Source: Deltaproteobacteria bacterium (GTDB lineage Bacteria; Myxococcota_A; UBA9042). Taken from it: DNA of 35,375 bases. The notes below the pieces were generated by a model. It was not told where the DNA came from, did no database searches, and worked only from the letters and a program-made list of their open reading frames with translations. Each line of letters starts with the position of its first letter. The stretch's first letter is position 1. Shown here piece by piece: positions 35,213 to 35,375 of the stretch. The position numbers were made by a program, and so were the translations under genes. The stretch spans positions 1-35,375 of the forward strand of contig VGRO01000042.1 of the NCBI GenBank assembly GCA_016875335.1, in the 5' to 3' direction.

Positions 35213-35330
35213 AATTTCGACGACTCCGCCGCGACTGGCCTTCCGTCCTCCATTGACGCGGTCCGCGCGCTGGCGCCCCATGATCCACCGGCAAAAAAGG
35301 TCCTGAATCCTTGGCGATCGAATTAACTCA

Positions 35331-35347
35331 GGTTTCCCGGGGAAACC
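35331..35347. repeat. 17-bp palindrome near the right edge
   Basis: GGTTTCCC-G-GGGAAACC, perfect 8-bp arms. No gene start is visible close by; the window ends 28 bases later, so its partner gene cannot be seen. Confidence 0.4.
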
Positions 35348-35375
35348 GGCGCAAACCTGCACCTTCAGGGTGACA

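Overview
The window is GC-rich DNA that looks like a member of the Myxococcota (myxobacteria or relatives). The evidence is the density of secreted lipoproteins (at least seven with a clear lipobox), long cysteine-rich repeat proteins of the 'CDDGNPCT' type, and one protein whose ancestral C-terminus is a recognisable MYXO-CTERM sorting tail. No rRNA, tRNA, CRISPR array or phage module was seen. Most of the window is envelope and surface-protein gene content, with several broken genes and small non-autonomous mobile elements.

Layout, left to right. (1) 1-6788, + strand: a giant Cys-rich/beta-propeller surface protein. Its lipoprotein signal is cut off by a 135-bp inverted-repeat element, and its frame is broken once at an A7 run. 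(2) 6994-9450, +: an M60-type (SslE/enhancin-like) zinc metalloprotease lipoprotein. It ends inside a second, unrelated 200-bp inverted-repeat element (9450-9649) that lies between it and a convergent SWIM-SNF2 helicase (9650-12847, -). (3) 12848-13258: intergenic stretch with a second copy of the 135-bp element. (4) 13259-16207, -: a large propeller-type lipoprotein. (5) 16328-16843: a scar made of a duplicated, mutated 3' end of a lipoprotein gene that lies 5 kb away, joined to the 3' end of a phospholipase-D-type gene. (6) 16870-17997, +: a GH114-like lipoprotein. (7) 17988-22844, -: an rtcB 5' remnant, a frameshifted lipoprotein, a protein with six 27-residue Cys repeats, and a PEGA-like outer-membrane lipoprotein. 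(8) 23063-25392, +: two coupled envelope genes, the second a porin-like beta-barrel. (9) 25481-26399, -: a PIN toxin and ribbon-helix-helix antitoxin. (10) 26519-33712, -: an IgGFc-binding-like lipoprotein, two paralogous Cys-rich lipoproteins and a secreted Cys-rich protein with a third 135-bp element in its C-terminus. (11) 33973-35127, -: an AAA/DUF4143 ATPase behind a promoter overlapped by a palindromic operator-like site.

The most interesting signal is the pair of small inverted-repeat elements. The 135-bp family (6-140, 12947-13081, 31654-31788) is almost invariant in sequence, has imperfect terminal inverted repeats, and sits between 3-bp TNA duplications (TAA/TAA at two copies, TGA/TTA at one). 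The 200-bp element has perfect 15-bp terminal repeats starting GAG and a TTA/TTA duplication. Removing the element and one TSD in silico repairs two genes: at 31.7 kb it restores a MYXO-CTERM tail ending LTARRRPT plus a GTGA stop/start overlap with the next gene, and at the left edge it restores a lipobox LTAC. The elements have therefore cut the export or anchoring signals from two surface proteins, and a third insertion created the stop codon of the M60 protease. The TNA target and GAG ends resemble those of the IS1031 group of the IS5 family. No transposase is present in the window, so that link is inference.
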